A stretch of DNA of 64,000 nucleotides from Cryptomeria japonica (lineage: Eukaryota; Streptophyta; Pinopsida; Cupressales; Cupressaceae): contig NC_081408.1 in the NCBI RefSeq assembly GCF_030272615.1, positions 763,860,173 through 763,924,172 on the forward strand, given 5' to 3'. The translations under genes and the position numbers were made by a program. The notes below the pieces were generated by a model. That model worked only from the letters and a program-made list of their open reading frames with translations. It made no database searches and was not told the origin of the DNA. This document shows, piece by piece, positions 46,931-57,796 of this stretch. Numbering within the stretch: the first letter of the stretch is position 1; the number at the start of each line of letters is the position of its first letter.

Positions 46931-47428
46931 AAGAGGAATGATTTTGACTTAAAAGTCTATACTGATGCTGATTGGGTAGGAAATATTGATGACAGGAAAA
47001 GCACAAGCGATGGAGCTTTCTTTTTGGGAGAAAGACTAGTGAGTTGGCTTAGCAAGAAACAAGGATGCATTTCATAGTCAACAGCTAAAGCTGAATATGT
47101 CACTGCAGCATTGAATTGTACCAATATAGCATGGATCAAACAATTGTTGGAAGGTATGAATGAGACAGTTACCGAGCCAGTAACTATATTTTGTGATAAT
47201 ACAAGTGCTATTAACATTTCAAAGAATCCGGTAATGCACTCTAAGACAAAGCACATCTCTATAAAGTATCATTATCTAAGAGAAGAAGTTCAAGAAAAGA
47301 AAGTTGTGCTGGAATATGTTAGCACAAAGGAGCAAATATCAAACATCTTCACAAAGCCACTGCCAAGGGACACTTTTGAGTATCTCAGAAGTAAGTTAGG
47401 GGTCCTACCCCTATCTAGTACTCACTGA
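46931..47428 (+). pseudogene. Element A RNase H
   Basis: It begins after a stop at 46928-46930 with LKVYTDADWVGNIDDRKSTS (catalytic D in TDADW), then LGERLVSWLSKKQGC, a TAG, STAKAEYVTAALNC (E in AEY), TIFCDNTSAINI (D in CDN) and KHISIKYHYLRE, and ends TKPLPRDTFEYLRSKLG before the stop at 47426. All three family acidic residues are visible, but the frame has two stops. Confidence 0.9.
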
Positions 47429-47785
47429 CAGAGTTTGGTGAAAGCATCAATTCTATGACTCTATAGAATACTATTTGTGAGTTGATGTTGATTTACACAC
47501 TTTAGAAGGTTGCCTAAAGTTGTGCACGAAACAGTGAATGAAGACAAGATTCCCTGACCGAGACTAAGATGATACATTTGTATATGTTTTAACAGCAAGG
47601 AAATTACTTCACAGGGGAAGTAATCATGGATTAGTTTTACTTTTGGCATTGTTGTCAAAGGGGGAGAAGAATAATGACAGGGGGAGAAGATTATAGGAGA
47701 AGTTTATAGCTCAAGGATAACAGTAGAAGAATAACAACAATCCAAATCAATTGGAATAAATCAAGTTGGTATTGCCATCAATGCC

Positions 47786-47797
47786 AAAGGGGGAGAT
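47786..47797 (+). other. Polypurine tract of element A
   Basis: AAAGGGGGAGAT directly before the TGTTGGCA of the 3' LTR. Other G-rich purine runs in 47655-47690 may be extra tracts. Confidence 0.85.
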
Positions 47798-49297
47798 TGT
47801 TGGCATTACATTAAGTTTGTTGGTATGATGATATTGAGAAGGTTGTTGGAGATTGATGATATAATTGATAAAGGATGATTACTGTCTTAATAATATTATT
47901 TTGTCATTGATGTCAAGCAATTGATTTTTTGATTCAGTATGATGTTGCCATACCTTAAAGAGTATGTTTTGATGAGTATAAAGATGTCGGTAAGTGACAC
48001 AGAAAGAATGTGAAAATGAAGGGAAGTAATAAGTTATTCAATGGGAAACTATTACCAAGGTAGACAGTGATGAAAATATGTTATTTTGATTGTTTTGATA
48101 TCCTATATATGTGTATTCAAAGACTGAATAAGGAGGAGAAAATATTTAATGTAACAGAATGAGTAAAGGTTTGATACTGTTCTATTTTACCGAGCAAGGA
48201 GCTAGTCGGTAAACACCAAGGTTATCAGTGTCAGTTAAAGAAGAAATAATGTCTACCGAGTAAAGTTTAGTATTTATCGAGTATCAACCGAGCAGTAACA
48301 GAATGCATTGGATGAATAAATACATTATTAAATGAAGGATGCCAATGAGCTGGAGATCTATAGAAGATTGGAATGTCGTGCAAGAAGTTTGTTAAGGATC
48401 AACGGCAATGAAAATTCAAGAGTTAGATATACAACATAGATTGAACGGTCATAATCGAGCACAAGTACCAAGGAAGGAATACAAGTTTCAAGGAAAGATA
48501 AAACATTTTCCAGTTCAAAGGATTCAATGAACCTAGTCAAGTTTGAAGATCTGATGGCTAAGATTAATCATGGGACATGTGATTAAGGAGATTAAGCGGT
48601 TAGGAATTGCTTATAAATAAGGAAAAGTTGATGAACACAGTATGCGGGCAAATAGAAGAGCACTGATACTGCAAAGGTGATTACCGAGTACAGACGATTG
48701 AAGATCTAATTGAAGAACAAATTGAGGAGCCCAACAAGGAGGAAGATAAGTCTTATGACAAGATTATTTTGAGCACATAGAGTCTACTTTAACATTTCAA
48801 ATGTGAAGTTGCAGATATATTTTATTACTGTTATTTATTTTGTAAGTGACAGGAAATCTCTTAACCGAGTGGACTTAACAGTCTTATTTATAAATCCTCT
48901 AGCAAGGTAACATTTTGAATAAGTGTTTGAAATCCTTTGACAAGGTCACTTCTAACAAAGTGCAAGATTCTGATAAATCTAAGGGAAATCCCTTGACCGG
49001 GTCACATCTAGCAAATGTGTTTATGTAATCTTTAACAGGATTGGCTTTTAACCGAGCATACTATAGAAGAGGATATTTTCTTAGTGGGTCCGAAATCCCA
49101 CAATGGTTTTTCCCTATTTGGGTTTCCACATTAAATCTGGTGTTAAATGTGTTTTGATGTTTCAAGTTTATCTGTTTATGAGTTTGAATGATTTATAGTC
49201 ATAGTTGCATATCAAGTAAGTTCTACTGAGATTGAATTTGGATAGATCATTGTATTGTGAGTTTATATGATTCACCCCCCCTCTCATCTAACTAACA
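47798..49297 (+). repeat. Element A 3' LTR (1500 bp)
   Basis: It runs TGTTGGCATTACATTAAG to CTAACTAACA and is followed by the AGATG duplicate. It holds the TATAAATA box (48612-48619), the TTTACCGA/TCGGTAAA motif (48186-48213) and the GTGGG-TCCGAAAT-CCCAC hairpin (49084-49101). It has 26 bases (near 47824-47849) absent from the 5' LTR. Confidence 0.93.
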
Positions 49298-49302
49298 AGA
49301 TG

Positions 49303-50139
49303 TATTGAAGATTGAAGTTGAAATCATAATTGATTTGAGTGAAAAATGATGAGAAAAAGCGATCAAAAGACGAAAATACCAAGTGGTCAACATTGTGAGA
49401 TTTTGACTAGAAAAATGATCTTAGATTTTGATTTTGATCCCGAAAATGGACTCAGGATGGGTGATTTAGTCATGGGTATAATTTTAATGTTTAACAAAGC
49501 AAGTTGAAAAATTAGGGTTTTCTGTGTCAGGGGTGAAAAGGGTCATTTTCATTTCATTTTCAATTTTCAAAGTTTAAAATTCAAAAACCTTCTCTAGAGC
49601 AAAATGGCAATTCCTGAGCATACACATCGATTTGAGTTGCAAAGATGACATAATCGACCTCAAAACTATCCCCCTGCGGTAAGTGATCGATCTTGAGCTA
49701 ATTATATTTCCAAATTTATGATTTTTGGTATGAATTTTTCGTTTAAATTTTGTTTTGAAGTCGTTGTCATTCGTTTCATCATTTGACCATGTAGGGTTTG
49801 TCGTACGAATAACTGCTAAATAGTGTTTAATCATTTAAAGTCATTTGTTTTGTCACTTGGGAGGCACCCTTAGGTCGTACAAGCATGTTTATCCAGGGAT
49901 GTTTAGTCATTCTTCTTTCTGTAACAACTTGTATCATAGAGTTTACTCGTACCGTTCGTGGGCTTTACTCGTATGATTTGCTGCTCTTTTGTGTTTACTC
50001 ATATGAAAAACAATGAACCTTTTTTAGCATTGAAACTTGAAATTTTGATTTTCATGATGTAGTTGGATTCATGGGCACTTTTGACAGCTTTCTAACATAA
50101 TTTGTATGGCATACTGATGAGTTTTCATTCAATTTTGTA
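49303..50139. other. Element H internal DNA and lead-in to the PMD pseudogene
   Basis: The first 170 bases continue the 'gattgaa/aaaatgat' text of 38508-39270, as expected for the other side of the A insertion. From about 49700 the plus strand has TCGTAC- and ACTCGTA-rich lines. A pyrimidine-rich 'cattcaattttgtag' near 50130 looks like a splice acceptor before the protein similarity. No other coding signal. Confidence 0.45.
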
Positions 50140-51508
50140 GGTTATCTTGCCAGACATACAGTTTCGGTGTACCTATCTATCGACCATGAGATTAGTTAGA
50201 CAACTCTCAAATGCTCAGAGGGCTCATGTTGAGGCATGTGGTTTTCGACACTTATTGCAGATGCCAGATATTCATGTGAATCACAGATTACTGAGTGCAT
50301 TAGTAGATAGATTTCACTCAGAGCATAACACATTTCACCTGCCTACTGGGGAGATCACTATTATGCTTGGGGATGTATACAGGATTCTGAGGATTCCATT
50401 TTTCAGGGAAAAGAGTAGACTATGATGCATCTCCACATGTGGGGATCACAACATTACACAGGGTCTTCCAGGATGACAGCCTGATAGTTTGATCTATTTC
50501 ATGGGATGACCTGATGAGAAAATATGGAGGGAGATTTCCTATTTCTTGTGTGTTGGCTAGGTTGATAGGATGTTTTTTTATGCCGAACAAAGGTCAACAT
50601 GGATTCTTGTGTGGCTAGGGTAGGATTTTGGAGATGCTAGGGGCTTAGCCTAGGAGATTAAGTTGGGGATCTTGATTGCTAGCACACATGTACCATGAGA
50701 TGCACAAGATCACATATCGAGATGCAAAGAGAATGGCTGCAAGAGTGCTTGTTTTACATATATGGGCATGGGAGCATATCCTAGTGTGCAGGCTAGTGGT
50801 GGATGATTCGAGGGAGGCACATCAACCTATTGTGTGCCGATATTCAATTTTCTTGATGTAGCCCCACTTGGGCAAGACAGGTTACTGGAGACGTCAGCTA
50901 GATGATCTGATTGCGGTTGCCTGGAGGCCATACAAAGGGTTAGAGGAGTGGGATGACTGGAGGCGTGAGTGGAGATTGAATTTCATGACACACCCACTTA
51001 TCGGGAGATCGTAGATGGTGATCAAACAGTTTGTTGTTAGTTGGGTGATTAGGTGCAAAGACTAGAGGTGATATTGGCAGTGAGGGGGAGATGGGAGAGA
51101 GAGAAACCCCTTGACAGGTGTGACAACAGAGAGATGAGCTAGCTGAGGGAGGAGATACCTCAAGAGAAGACGCCAACAAATATGATCTAGACATTGAGAG
51201 GGAGAGTGAGGACTCTCCAGACATAGCTGGTAGTTGCACAGACTCATATAACGAAGTGAGATCAATGGATCGCAGAGAGAGATCAGCAGCTATAGGGTAT
51301 GAGAGAAGAGTGTGACAACCTCCAGTGTGAGGTTGTACACCAGACGAGCAGGGTGGTGTATTATGTGGCAACTTATAGTGTAGTGGTGCCAACAGATAGG
51401 CAGGTTGTGCCTTATTCACAGTATATGGCTCGGTCAAAGGGAGCTAGGGAACTTAGACAAGATGATGCCCCTATTCAGCAGCCACCTCCTCCTCCTCGAG
51501 GTGATTAG
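50140..51508 (+). pseudogene. Plant mobile domain (PMD) pseudogene
   Basis: The plus-strand frames match the plant mobile domain (the aminotransferase-like domain of MAIN/MAIL-type proteins): RLVRQLSNAQRAHVEACGF, LLQMPDIHVNHRLLSALVDRF, THE line NTFHLPTGEITIMLGDVYRI near 50330, then after breaks LAHMYHEMHKITYRDAKRMA, HIWAWEHILV near 50760, YSIFLM, HLGKTGYWRRQLDDLIAVAW and a P-rich end (QPPPPPPRGD) at 51508. At least five stops or shifts break it. PMD proteins of the host act in silencing and development; PMD copies are also carried by transposons. Its position in element H, antisense to it, suggests an element-borne copy. Confidence 0.8.
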
Positions 51509-52415
51509 GGAGAGGCAAAGAGTTAGATTATTTTTAGATGTGTCCTAGATTTTGTACCCCATTTTTGTATTCCATGTATTTATTGCTCCGATAGACATTG
51601 TATATGATAGTTGATGTCATTTGTACCCTTTGACATTGATATTTTTGATGAGAGATATATAAGAGTCTATGATTCGATCTTATTTTTCTTGTGTTGAGTT
51701 ATATGAGATGATTAATGAGATGTCATTCTATATGCTTTTGTTCTATATGAATGCATTTCTTTTTAGTATGTATGTATGTAATGCAGATGAATATGATTGT
51801 TTTTGTTTCTTTTTCATATGCAATAAATAATAACAATGATGAGCTAAGGATGTAAATTATATATATATTTTTGTTTTTCATGCAATAGTATGAATGCAAA
51901 TGAATGTGTATGCAAACTAGGACCGAGTCACTAGATTTTAATTTTCTTTTTATCATCATCGAGCGTTGTACAATGTTGGAAATAGACATAAGCATCAAGG
52001 CACAAAGAGCCAGGATGACTTGAACGCCACACTATTTTTAATATAGCAAGCCAACATAAGCATCGAGGCATAAAGAGCTAGGATGACTTGAATGTTAAGT
52101 GCGTGCAAACACACCAGACAAAGCAGAGTTCCTTCCTTATTATATGTAATATTGATTATCGTGTCCATAATGACCCTTGTATCCTTCATATCCTAGGACA
52201 AATTAAGCATGTATCCATATTGAAAATTAAAGAAATTTACTTGAAATAGAGAAGAAAATGAGTCCAACCTCCCTGTAGCATACAAATAAATAGAGTCAAG
52301 GTATGTGTGGTGATTTCACCTTGATGTGAAGGAACTTATCATAGACACCCAGCTTATGACATGTTTTCATATCATCAGAATCATTCCTACAAGCAGAAAA
52401 CAAAGAAAAGTATCA
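51509..52415 (-). repeat. Probable 3' LTR of element D (left edge unknown)
   Basis: The right edge is taken at 52415 because the minus strand reads a G-rich purine tract and then TGATACTTTTCTTTG. Inside are two copies of 'catcRaggcaYaaagagcYaggatgacttgaa' (51991-52024 and 52058-52091), a TATG microsatellite near 51770 and a TATATATA run near 51860. No other copy of this LTR is in the window and the left end was not found, so part of this stretch may belong to the PMD-bearing element. Confidence 0.4.
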
Positions 52416-52427
52416 TGCCCCCAGTCC
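52416..52427 (-). other. Possible polypurine tract of element D
   Basis: The minus strand reads AAGGACTGGGGGCA before TGATACTTTTC. This is a reasonable plus-strand primer site about 750 bases after pol. Confidence 0.45.
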
Positions 52428-53010
52428 TTGCTCCTCTTTGTCAAGATAAACTTCCTCGAGTTACTCAGAGGGAATAATAATCGAAAACCAAGTTAAAAGA
52501 CAACATTCAAAGAAAATTTCAGTCAGAGCTCAAACAATTTTCAGTGATTTTTTTCAGTGTTCTTTCTTTGTGTGTTGATTCAATGGTAAAAATTAGTGGT
52601 AGATAAGAGACAGGTGACTGACTCAGATTGGATGACCTAGTGCTACTGACAAAAAGATGACCTAGTTGAACTGCTTAGGAAATGTAAATTGACCAGTTGA
52701 TTTCCCTAAGACTAGGACATTGATTAGTTTCAAGCCATGAGGGTTCCAAGAAGAACCAAGGTGTCACAAAAGTGTCTGCATGATATATACAAGCTAAAGC
52801 AAAGATACATAAAAGCAAGAAATAAAGCAGGAAATGCCAAATTTGCATTGATAGATGGAGCTCTTGAGTACAAGAGGTGCTTGTTTACCAAGTTTTCACT
52901 TGCCTTGCAAAGATTATTTCTTTTATTTTATTTTACTACCAAGGTACTTTTTACCAGGTTTTCACCAAGGCATTTTTCTTTTATATTTTTATTTTTTGTT
53001 CTTTTCTTTA
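52428..53010. other. Element D spacer between pol and polypurine tract
   Basis: AT-rich, with no convincing frame on either strand. T-rich lines near 52920-53010 lead into the 30-bp repeat. Confidence 0.4.
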
Positions 53011-53140
53011 GGACTTTTTCTGATTTTTAAAATTTCTTCAAGACTTTTTCTGATTTTTAGAATTTCTTCAGAACTTTTTCTGATTTTTAGAATTTCTTCA
53101 GGACTTTTTCTGATTTTTAGAATTTCTTCAGGACTTTTTC
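53011..53140. repeat. 30-bp tandem repeat, 4.3 copies
   Basis: Units start at 53011, 53041, 53071, 53101 and 53131 (partial), each GGACTTTTTC plus TGATTTTTAGAATTTCTTCA with few changes. It lies about 35 bases past the end of the integrase frame on the minus strand, within the D 3' region. The plus-strand open frame over it is only the repeat read as ten-residue units. Confidence 0.95.
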
Positions 53141-53174
53141 ATTGTACAGATTGTTGGAGCAAAGAATGATAGGT

Positions 53175-54540
53175 ATAGAATCTCTTCAAGTGGATGGTGT
53201 TGATCAGTTCACGAAGATATTCTCCTTCCGATGTTGAGAGTTGATAAGCACCAAAGACAAAGGATTCCGTAATGATGTAGGGACCCAACCAGTTGGGTTG
53301 AAACTTCCCCTTTTATTCTCAAAACTATTGATTATTAGGATTCTCTCTTAAAACAAGGTCACCAACTTGAAATTATTTGTGTTGAAATTTCTTGTTATAA
53401 CCTCTAGACATTCTCTTTTGATAAGATCGTAGATGATCAAACGCCACTTGCTGACGTTCATCTAGCAATTTGAGTTCTTGCAATCTAGATATTTTGTGAT
53501 CTTCATCAGTGACAAGACCTTGCAGAGAAACTCTGAAAGAAGGGATTGCCACTTCTATAAGCAAGACTACTTCAGCCCCATATACCAGAGCTAAAAGTGT
53601 AGCTCCTGTAGGTGTTCTGATGCTTGTTCGATAAGCCACAATGCTGGATTGAGTTGTAGATTCCAATTCTTTCCAGATTTGTTGACCATTTTGTGTAAGG
53701 TAGTCAACAAATGTTTATTAGATGCCTCAACCTGGCCATTACCTTGAGGGTAATTTATAGAAGATCAATGCTGTTTGATTTTGAACTTTTCACAGAGCTC
53801 ATCTAGGTCTTTGTTTTTGAACTGTCCTCCATTGTCAGTTACAATCGAATAAGGTATGCAATACCTACAGATGATATAGTTAAGGATAAACATAGCTACC
53901 TATTTGCTGGTTTCTTTGATGAGTGGAACCAGTTCAACCCACTTGGTGAAGTATTCGATAGCAGTTATGATAAACTTGTGTCCATTAGAGGATGCAAGAT
54001 AGATTTGGCCGATGAGATCAAACACTTATTTGCTGAAAAGGCCAATGTGTGATAAAAGGTATTAGCTCTATGGCTGGAGCATGTATGAGATGCCCATGTA
54101 GCTGACATTTCTCACAAGTTTTAGCAAATTTAATAGCATCTTTTTCCATATTTGGCCAATAGTAGCCAACCCTTAGCAGTTTTCAATCTAAAGTTAGACT
54201 ATTTGAGTGAGATCCACAAATAACTTCATAGAATTTAAATAATGCATGTTGGGACTCTTCAGGTTATAGACACATAAGAAAAGTACTCTCCAAACCTCGC
54301 CTATACAAATCGTTAGCTATGATGACATACTATGAAGCATTTCAGATTAGGTTTATTTTCTCATTACGGGTAAGGTTATCAGGAATAATTTGGTCACATA
54401 AGTAAGAGTAGATATGCCTATAGCGAGATGAGTCATGTCCAATAATAGAATAGAGCATCTGTGACCTAGGAGAATCATAAGAAGGATAATGAAGCTCTTC
54501 CACTAGGAATTGATAGCGATACTCAAATTCTTGCACCTAT
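53175..54540 (-). pseudogene. Element D integrase
   Basis: Starts near 54540 (MQEFEYRYQFLVEE). The zinc region near 54230-54110 reads HSNSLTL ... GYYWPNMEKDAIKFAKTCEKCQ (H-H-C-C with one H unclear). The core from about 54000 to 53700 is badly broken. The later part (53666-53373) has WKELESTTQSSIVAYRTS, TGATLLALVYGAEVVLLIEV and LDERQQVAFDHLRSYQKR. The C-terminus near 53250 has WLGPYIITESFVFGAYQL and INTIHLKRFYTYH, the common end of Tat pol. Confidence 0.8.
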
Positions 54541-54599
54541 GGTATAGATGCCAATGTAGCCATAGCTTATGTTGCTCTGTTTGTTGATCTGGGAATCTG

Positions 54600-54914
54600 C
54601 TGAAATGATACAAAAGTAAAGTATTTCTTAAAGTCATCAACCATTCTTTTATAGGGAATCATTTTTTCATCCTGAGTTTGATATATATCATTGATCTGGT
54701 TGATTATTAGCTAAGAGTCACCATAGATGTATAACTCAACAACCTTCCATTCAATAGCTAGATTGATTTCATTTACCAAAGCTTCATATTCTACAATATT
54801 GTTTGTGAAAGGAAAGAGGATCTTGTAAGCCTTTTGGATTGAATATATTTGAGGAGTGATAAACATAATTCCAGCACCAGAACCTTGTTGAGTAAAAGAC
54901 CCATCAAAGAACAT
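54600..54914 (-). pseudogene. Additional (archaeal-type) RNase H of element D
   Basis: Located between the standard RNase H and the integrase. It reads MFFDGSFTQQGSGAGIMFI (catalytic D in FFDGS), NNIVEYEALVNEINLAIEW (E in VEYEAL) and ELYIYGDS (D in GDS), followed by a stop and LIINQINDIYQTQ-like text. All three expected acidic residues are present in the open part. This is the typical place for the second RNase H of Tat elements. Confidence 0.88.
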
Positions 54915-55019
54915 TTTCCAGGATTGCTAAGTAAGGTGCATGATGGATTCATCCTAAAACTCTATGTGCAAAGGTTGATTGTATTCAAGAGAAGCAGCAA
55001 CATGTTGATCCGCAATGAC

Positions 55020-55480
55020 CTATCCTTTGATAGCTTTGCATTCTATATATTCAATATCAAATTGTGTAAGAATCATAACCCACTTAGCCAATCTCCCTGT
55101 AAGCGTTGCTTTGCTGAGAAGATATTTGAGTGGATCTATCTTAGCCACCAGTTTGATAGAATGTCCTAGCATGTAATGTCTTAACTTCTGTAATGCGAAG
55201 ACCAATACCAAACACACTTTCTCAATAATAGTATAGTTCATCTCATAGGACACCAATGTCCGACTAATATAATATATAGATCTTTCATTTTTATTCTCAT
55301 CTTGTTGAGCCAAAAGTGCCCCTAGTGATGTATCAGTAGCTGATATGTAGACTATCAACGGTTTGTTTTGAATCAGTGGCATTAAGACAGGTGGATTAGA
55401 AAGATATTCCTTGATTTTCTTTAGATGTTGTTCACTGTCTTCATCCCAGTTGTAGGTAACTCCTTTCCATAAAGATTTTG
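55020..55480 (-). pseudogene. Element D RNase H
   Basis: Standard gypsy RNase H directly after RT: PLIQNKPLIVYISATDTSLGALLAQ (55380-55310), SIYYISRTLVSYEMNYTIIEKVCLVLVFALQKLRHY in the usual order, MLGHSIKLVAKIDPLKYLL and LAKWVMILTQFDIEYIECKAIKG. The open stretch of 120 codons is the best kept part of D. Confidence 0.88.
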
Positions 55481-55559
55481 TGAATGGCTGAGCTTATCTA
55501 CGAGTTGAGAGATGAAACATCTTATGGATTGGAGCCACCCTTGTAGAGTCCTCATTTGA

Positions 55560-56434
55560 CTGACATTCTTCGGAGGTGGCATGTCCATGATAGCCTTAAC
55601 TTTTTATGGGTCTACTTCAATTCCTTTCGTTGAAACAATGTATCCTAGGAGCTTGCCAAATGTGACTCCAAATGCACATTTCTTGGGATATAATCTGAGT
55701 TTGAATTTTTCCATCCTCTCTAAGATTGGATCCACTTCTGATAGATGTGTTGATATTTTCATAGATTTGAGTAGAGTATCATCGACACAGTCCTTAAAGT
55801 TTTTGTGCATCATATCATGAAAAATTGTTGTTACAACTCTTTGATAAGTGGCACCCACATTCTTTAAGCCAAAGGTCATTACATTCCAGTAGAAATTTCC
55901 CCATGCACAGTTGAACGCTATTTTCTCTTGATCCTTAGGTGCAATTTTAATTTAATTGTATCCAAAAAAATCATCCATCAGAGAGTATATTTCATAACCA
56001 ACAACCTTGTCCACTATCACGTCTATGTTGGATAATGGAAAATCATCTTTTGGACAAGATTTGTTTAGATCTCTGAAATCTGTGCAAGCACATATTGATT
56101 TGTCAGATTTGGATATAGGTACAATATTAGATATCCACTCGATATAATCAATTGCTCTGATGAATCCAACTTTTAGTAATTTTTCTAGCCCAGCATTAAC
56201 AAGTAATGCAACATGAGGATGCATTTTTTGGAGTTTTTGTTTAACAGGTTTAACTCCGAGAGCGATAGAAAGATGTATTATGAGGTCAGGATCTAGAACC
56301 AACATATCAACATATGTCCATGCAAAATTGATCTTCTTTTTTGTGAAGAAATCAACAAATTCTTTCAGTTCTTCTGCTGATAATGATTGAGCTACATGTA
56401 TGGTATGCTGAGCTTCTTCTGTTCCAATGTTCAT
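55560..56434 (-). pseudogene. Element D reverse transcriptase
   Basis: The frame from 56434 has LSAEELKEFVDFFTKKKINFAW, PVKQKLQKMHPHVALLV, VGFIRAIDYIEWISNIVPISK, FRDLNKSCPKDDFPLSNIDVIV and IYSLMDDFFGYN, then a stop, MTFGLKNVGATYQRVVTTIF and the catalytic box CVDDTLLKS near 55780 (Y to C in YVDD). It ends KKCAFGVTFGKLLGYIVSTKGIEV. One stop (near 55950) and a few changes separate it from an open frame. Confidence 0.9.
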
Positions 56435-56973
56435 TGGCTATGTAGGTTCAATCAGCATTGATGATTTCTCTTGAAAGTGATCAGGCAAAATATCAAGTAT
56501 CTCACCTTCAGGTGCCTTAGAGAGGTTTTCACCGTTAGGTACGTCCTTTATTTTTACTATTTTTGATTCTGACACCTCCACAGTGTGGTTTTTGCCATCA
56601 GAACACTTATTTTTCTTTTTTGATTTTTGAGACTAAGATACTTGAAATCTACTGCTGTCATGTTCTCACATTGTTCAATGGTGGAAGAGCTCATTTTTCA
56701 ACTACATTAAGGTAATGGGCTAATGTATAGTCATTTGCAAAGGTACGTATATTCAAAGGTTGATCTTGGAGAGTACAATCAATAAGCTCAGGATGTACCA
56801 GGGATAAAGATTTAACAGGTTCAAGGGAGTTCATGGCATTGTTGTCACAACCTTAGACCGACAAGTTGAGTTCTAGAAGAATACCTTGCATAAGCAACTT
56901 GAGACCAGGAAGAGTTAGAACACAAGTATCAAAGTTTACGTTAGTATTTAGGGGACCTAACCCAACAGACCTA
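56435..56973 (-). pseudogene. Element D protease-RT linker, left piece
   Basis: Broken frames between RT and the E insertion, with recognisable linker lines such as GPLNTNVNFDTCVL, MNSLEPVKSLSL and FANDYTLAHYLNVVE. The frame begins at the insertion point (agtgg) and continues from GSSG on the far side of E at 62133. Confidence 0.65.
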
Positions 56974-56978
56974 CCACT

Positions 56979-57725
56979 TGTTGGCAAATGCACACTCCAA
57001 TGAGAAATTGTAGGTGATTGAAGGTATTGTCATTGATGGAAACCTTGCAATCATATGATACTGGCAGACACCGACACTCAAAAGGAAGATTACCGACACC
57101 CTGGCTGACAGGAATTTTGTATAAACATATTTTGGAATTAATTGTAAAATCTTTGTAAGCCGACATGGTAGATTGTAATATGACTCATATATGTATGATA
57201 TTATTGTAGTTCATTTAGGATATGTGATAGACAAAGTATGGGAAGATAATATTAGACCTAATATGCGAATTATAGGTTAAGGGTTTATGTATGTAGCAGA
57301 GCTTAAACCAGTACTAAATTTGGCATAGCAGATGCTAATTTGAAGCAGTACAAGACATTGGATTTGTATAATCCATTTTTATAAGTTAGTGTGACTTCTT
57401 TTGTATCTGAGCAGTGAGCTCTAGGCACTTGGCCTTCCTGCATGTGCATGCCCCTATTGTAAGCAGTAATATTCCCTTATTAGCCAGTAAGCAAATATTG
57501 TGGGTCACAAATCCCACCGAGGTTTTTCCCACACTGGATTTCCTTATTAAAATATTGTGTTATGGTGTGCTTTTCATGTTGTGGTTCTTATTCTTATTTG
57601 CTGCAATATTCCTGGTTTACCGGTACATAGTTTTAATATGTTTTTCATGTTATAAGTTAAGAAAATTAATATATTGGTTAGATACTAATTCACCCCCCCT
57701 CTTAGTATCTTTGAGAATCCTAACA
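56979..57725 (+). repeat. Element E 5' LTR (747 bp)
   Basis: Runs TGTTGGCAAATGCACACTCC to GAATCCTAACA. It has the GTGGG-TCACAAAT-CCCAC hairpin at 57500-57517 and a run of 7 C near the end. Compared with the 3' LTR it lacks about 36 bases of 'caccgacagactctacacc'-type repeats. Confidence 0.93.
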
Positions 57726-57727
57726 AT

Positions 57728-57739
57728 TGGTACAAGAGC
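57728..57739 (+). other. Primer-binding site of element E (tRNA-Met type, variant)
   Basis: TGGTACAAGAGC two bases after the LTR. It differs from the exact site in element A (TGGTATCAGAGC) at two adjacent positions. Confidence 0.8.
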
Positions 57740-57796
57740 TTGGTCCTCTATTTTCAAAAGCCTAATAACTTGAGGAAGATCTTGTCACCGGTAGAG

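Larger units (their letters stand above)
39276..49297 (+). mobile_element. Complete Ty1/copia element A with two nested solo LTRs
   Basis: TG..CA ends with perfect AGATG target duplicates (39271-39275 and 49298-49302). It has a 5' LTR (39276-39333 plus 40857-42272), primer site, gag, protease, integrase, RT, RNase H, polypurine tract and a 3' LTR (47798-49297). The 5' LTR is split by a 1518-bp solo LTR flanked by GATTA, and gag is split after 14 codons by an antisense solo LTR flanked by GTTTC. Removing the first gives a 1474-bp LTR; the other is 1500 bp and the difference is one 26-bp indel. Order INT before RT confirms copia. Stops and frameshifts make it inactive. Confidence 0.93.

Noticed and set aside
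50940-51437. Minus-strand 165-codon frame
   Set aside because: It is the reverse of the PMD pseudogene, which has clear family similarity on the plus strand.
52737-53169. Plus-strand open frames over the 30-bp repeat (LFLIFRISSG-type units)
   Set aside because: The repeat length is a multiple of three, so any frame without a stop stays open. No similarity and no context for a gene.
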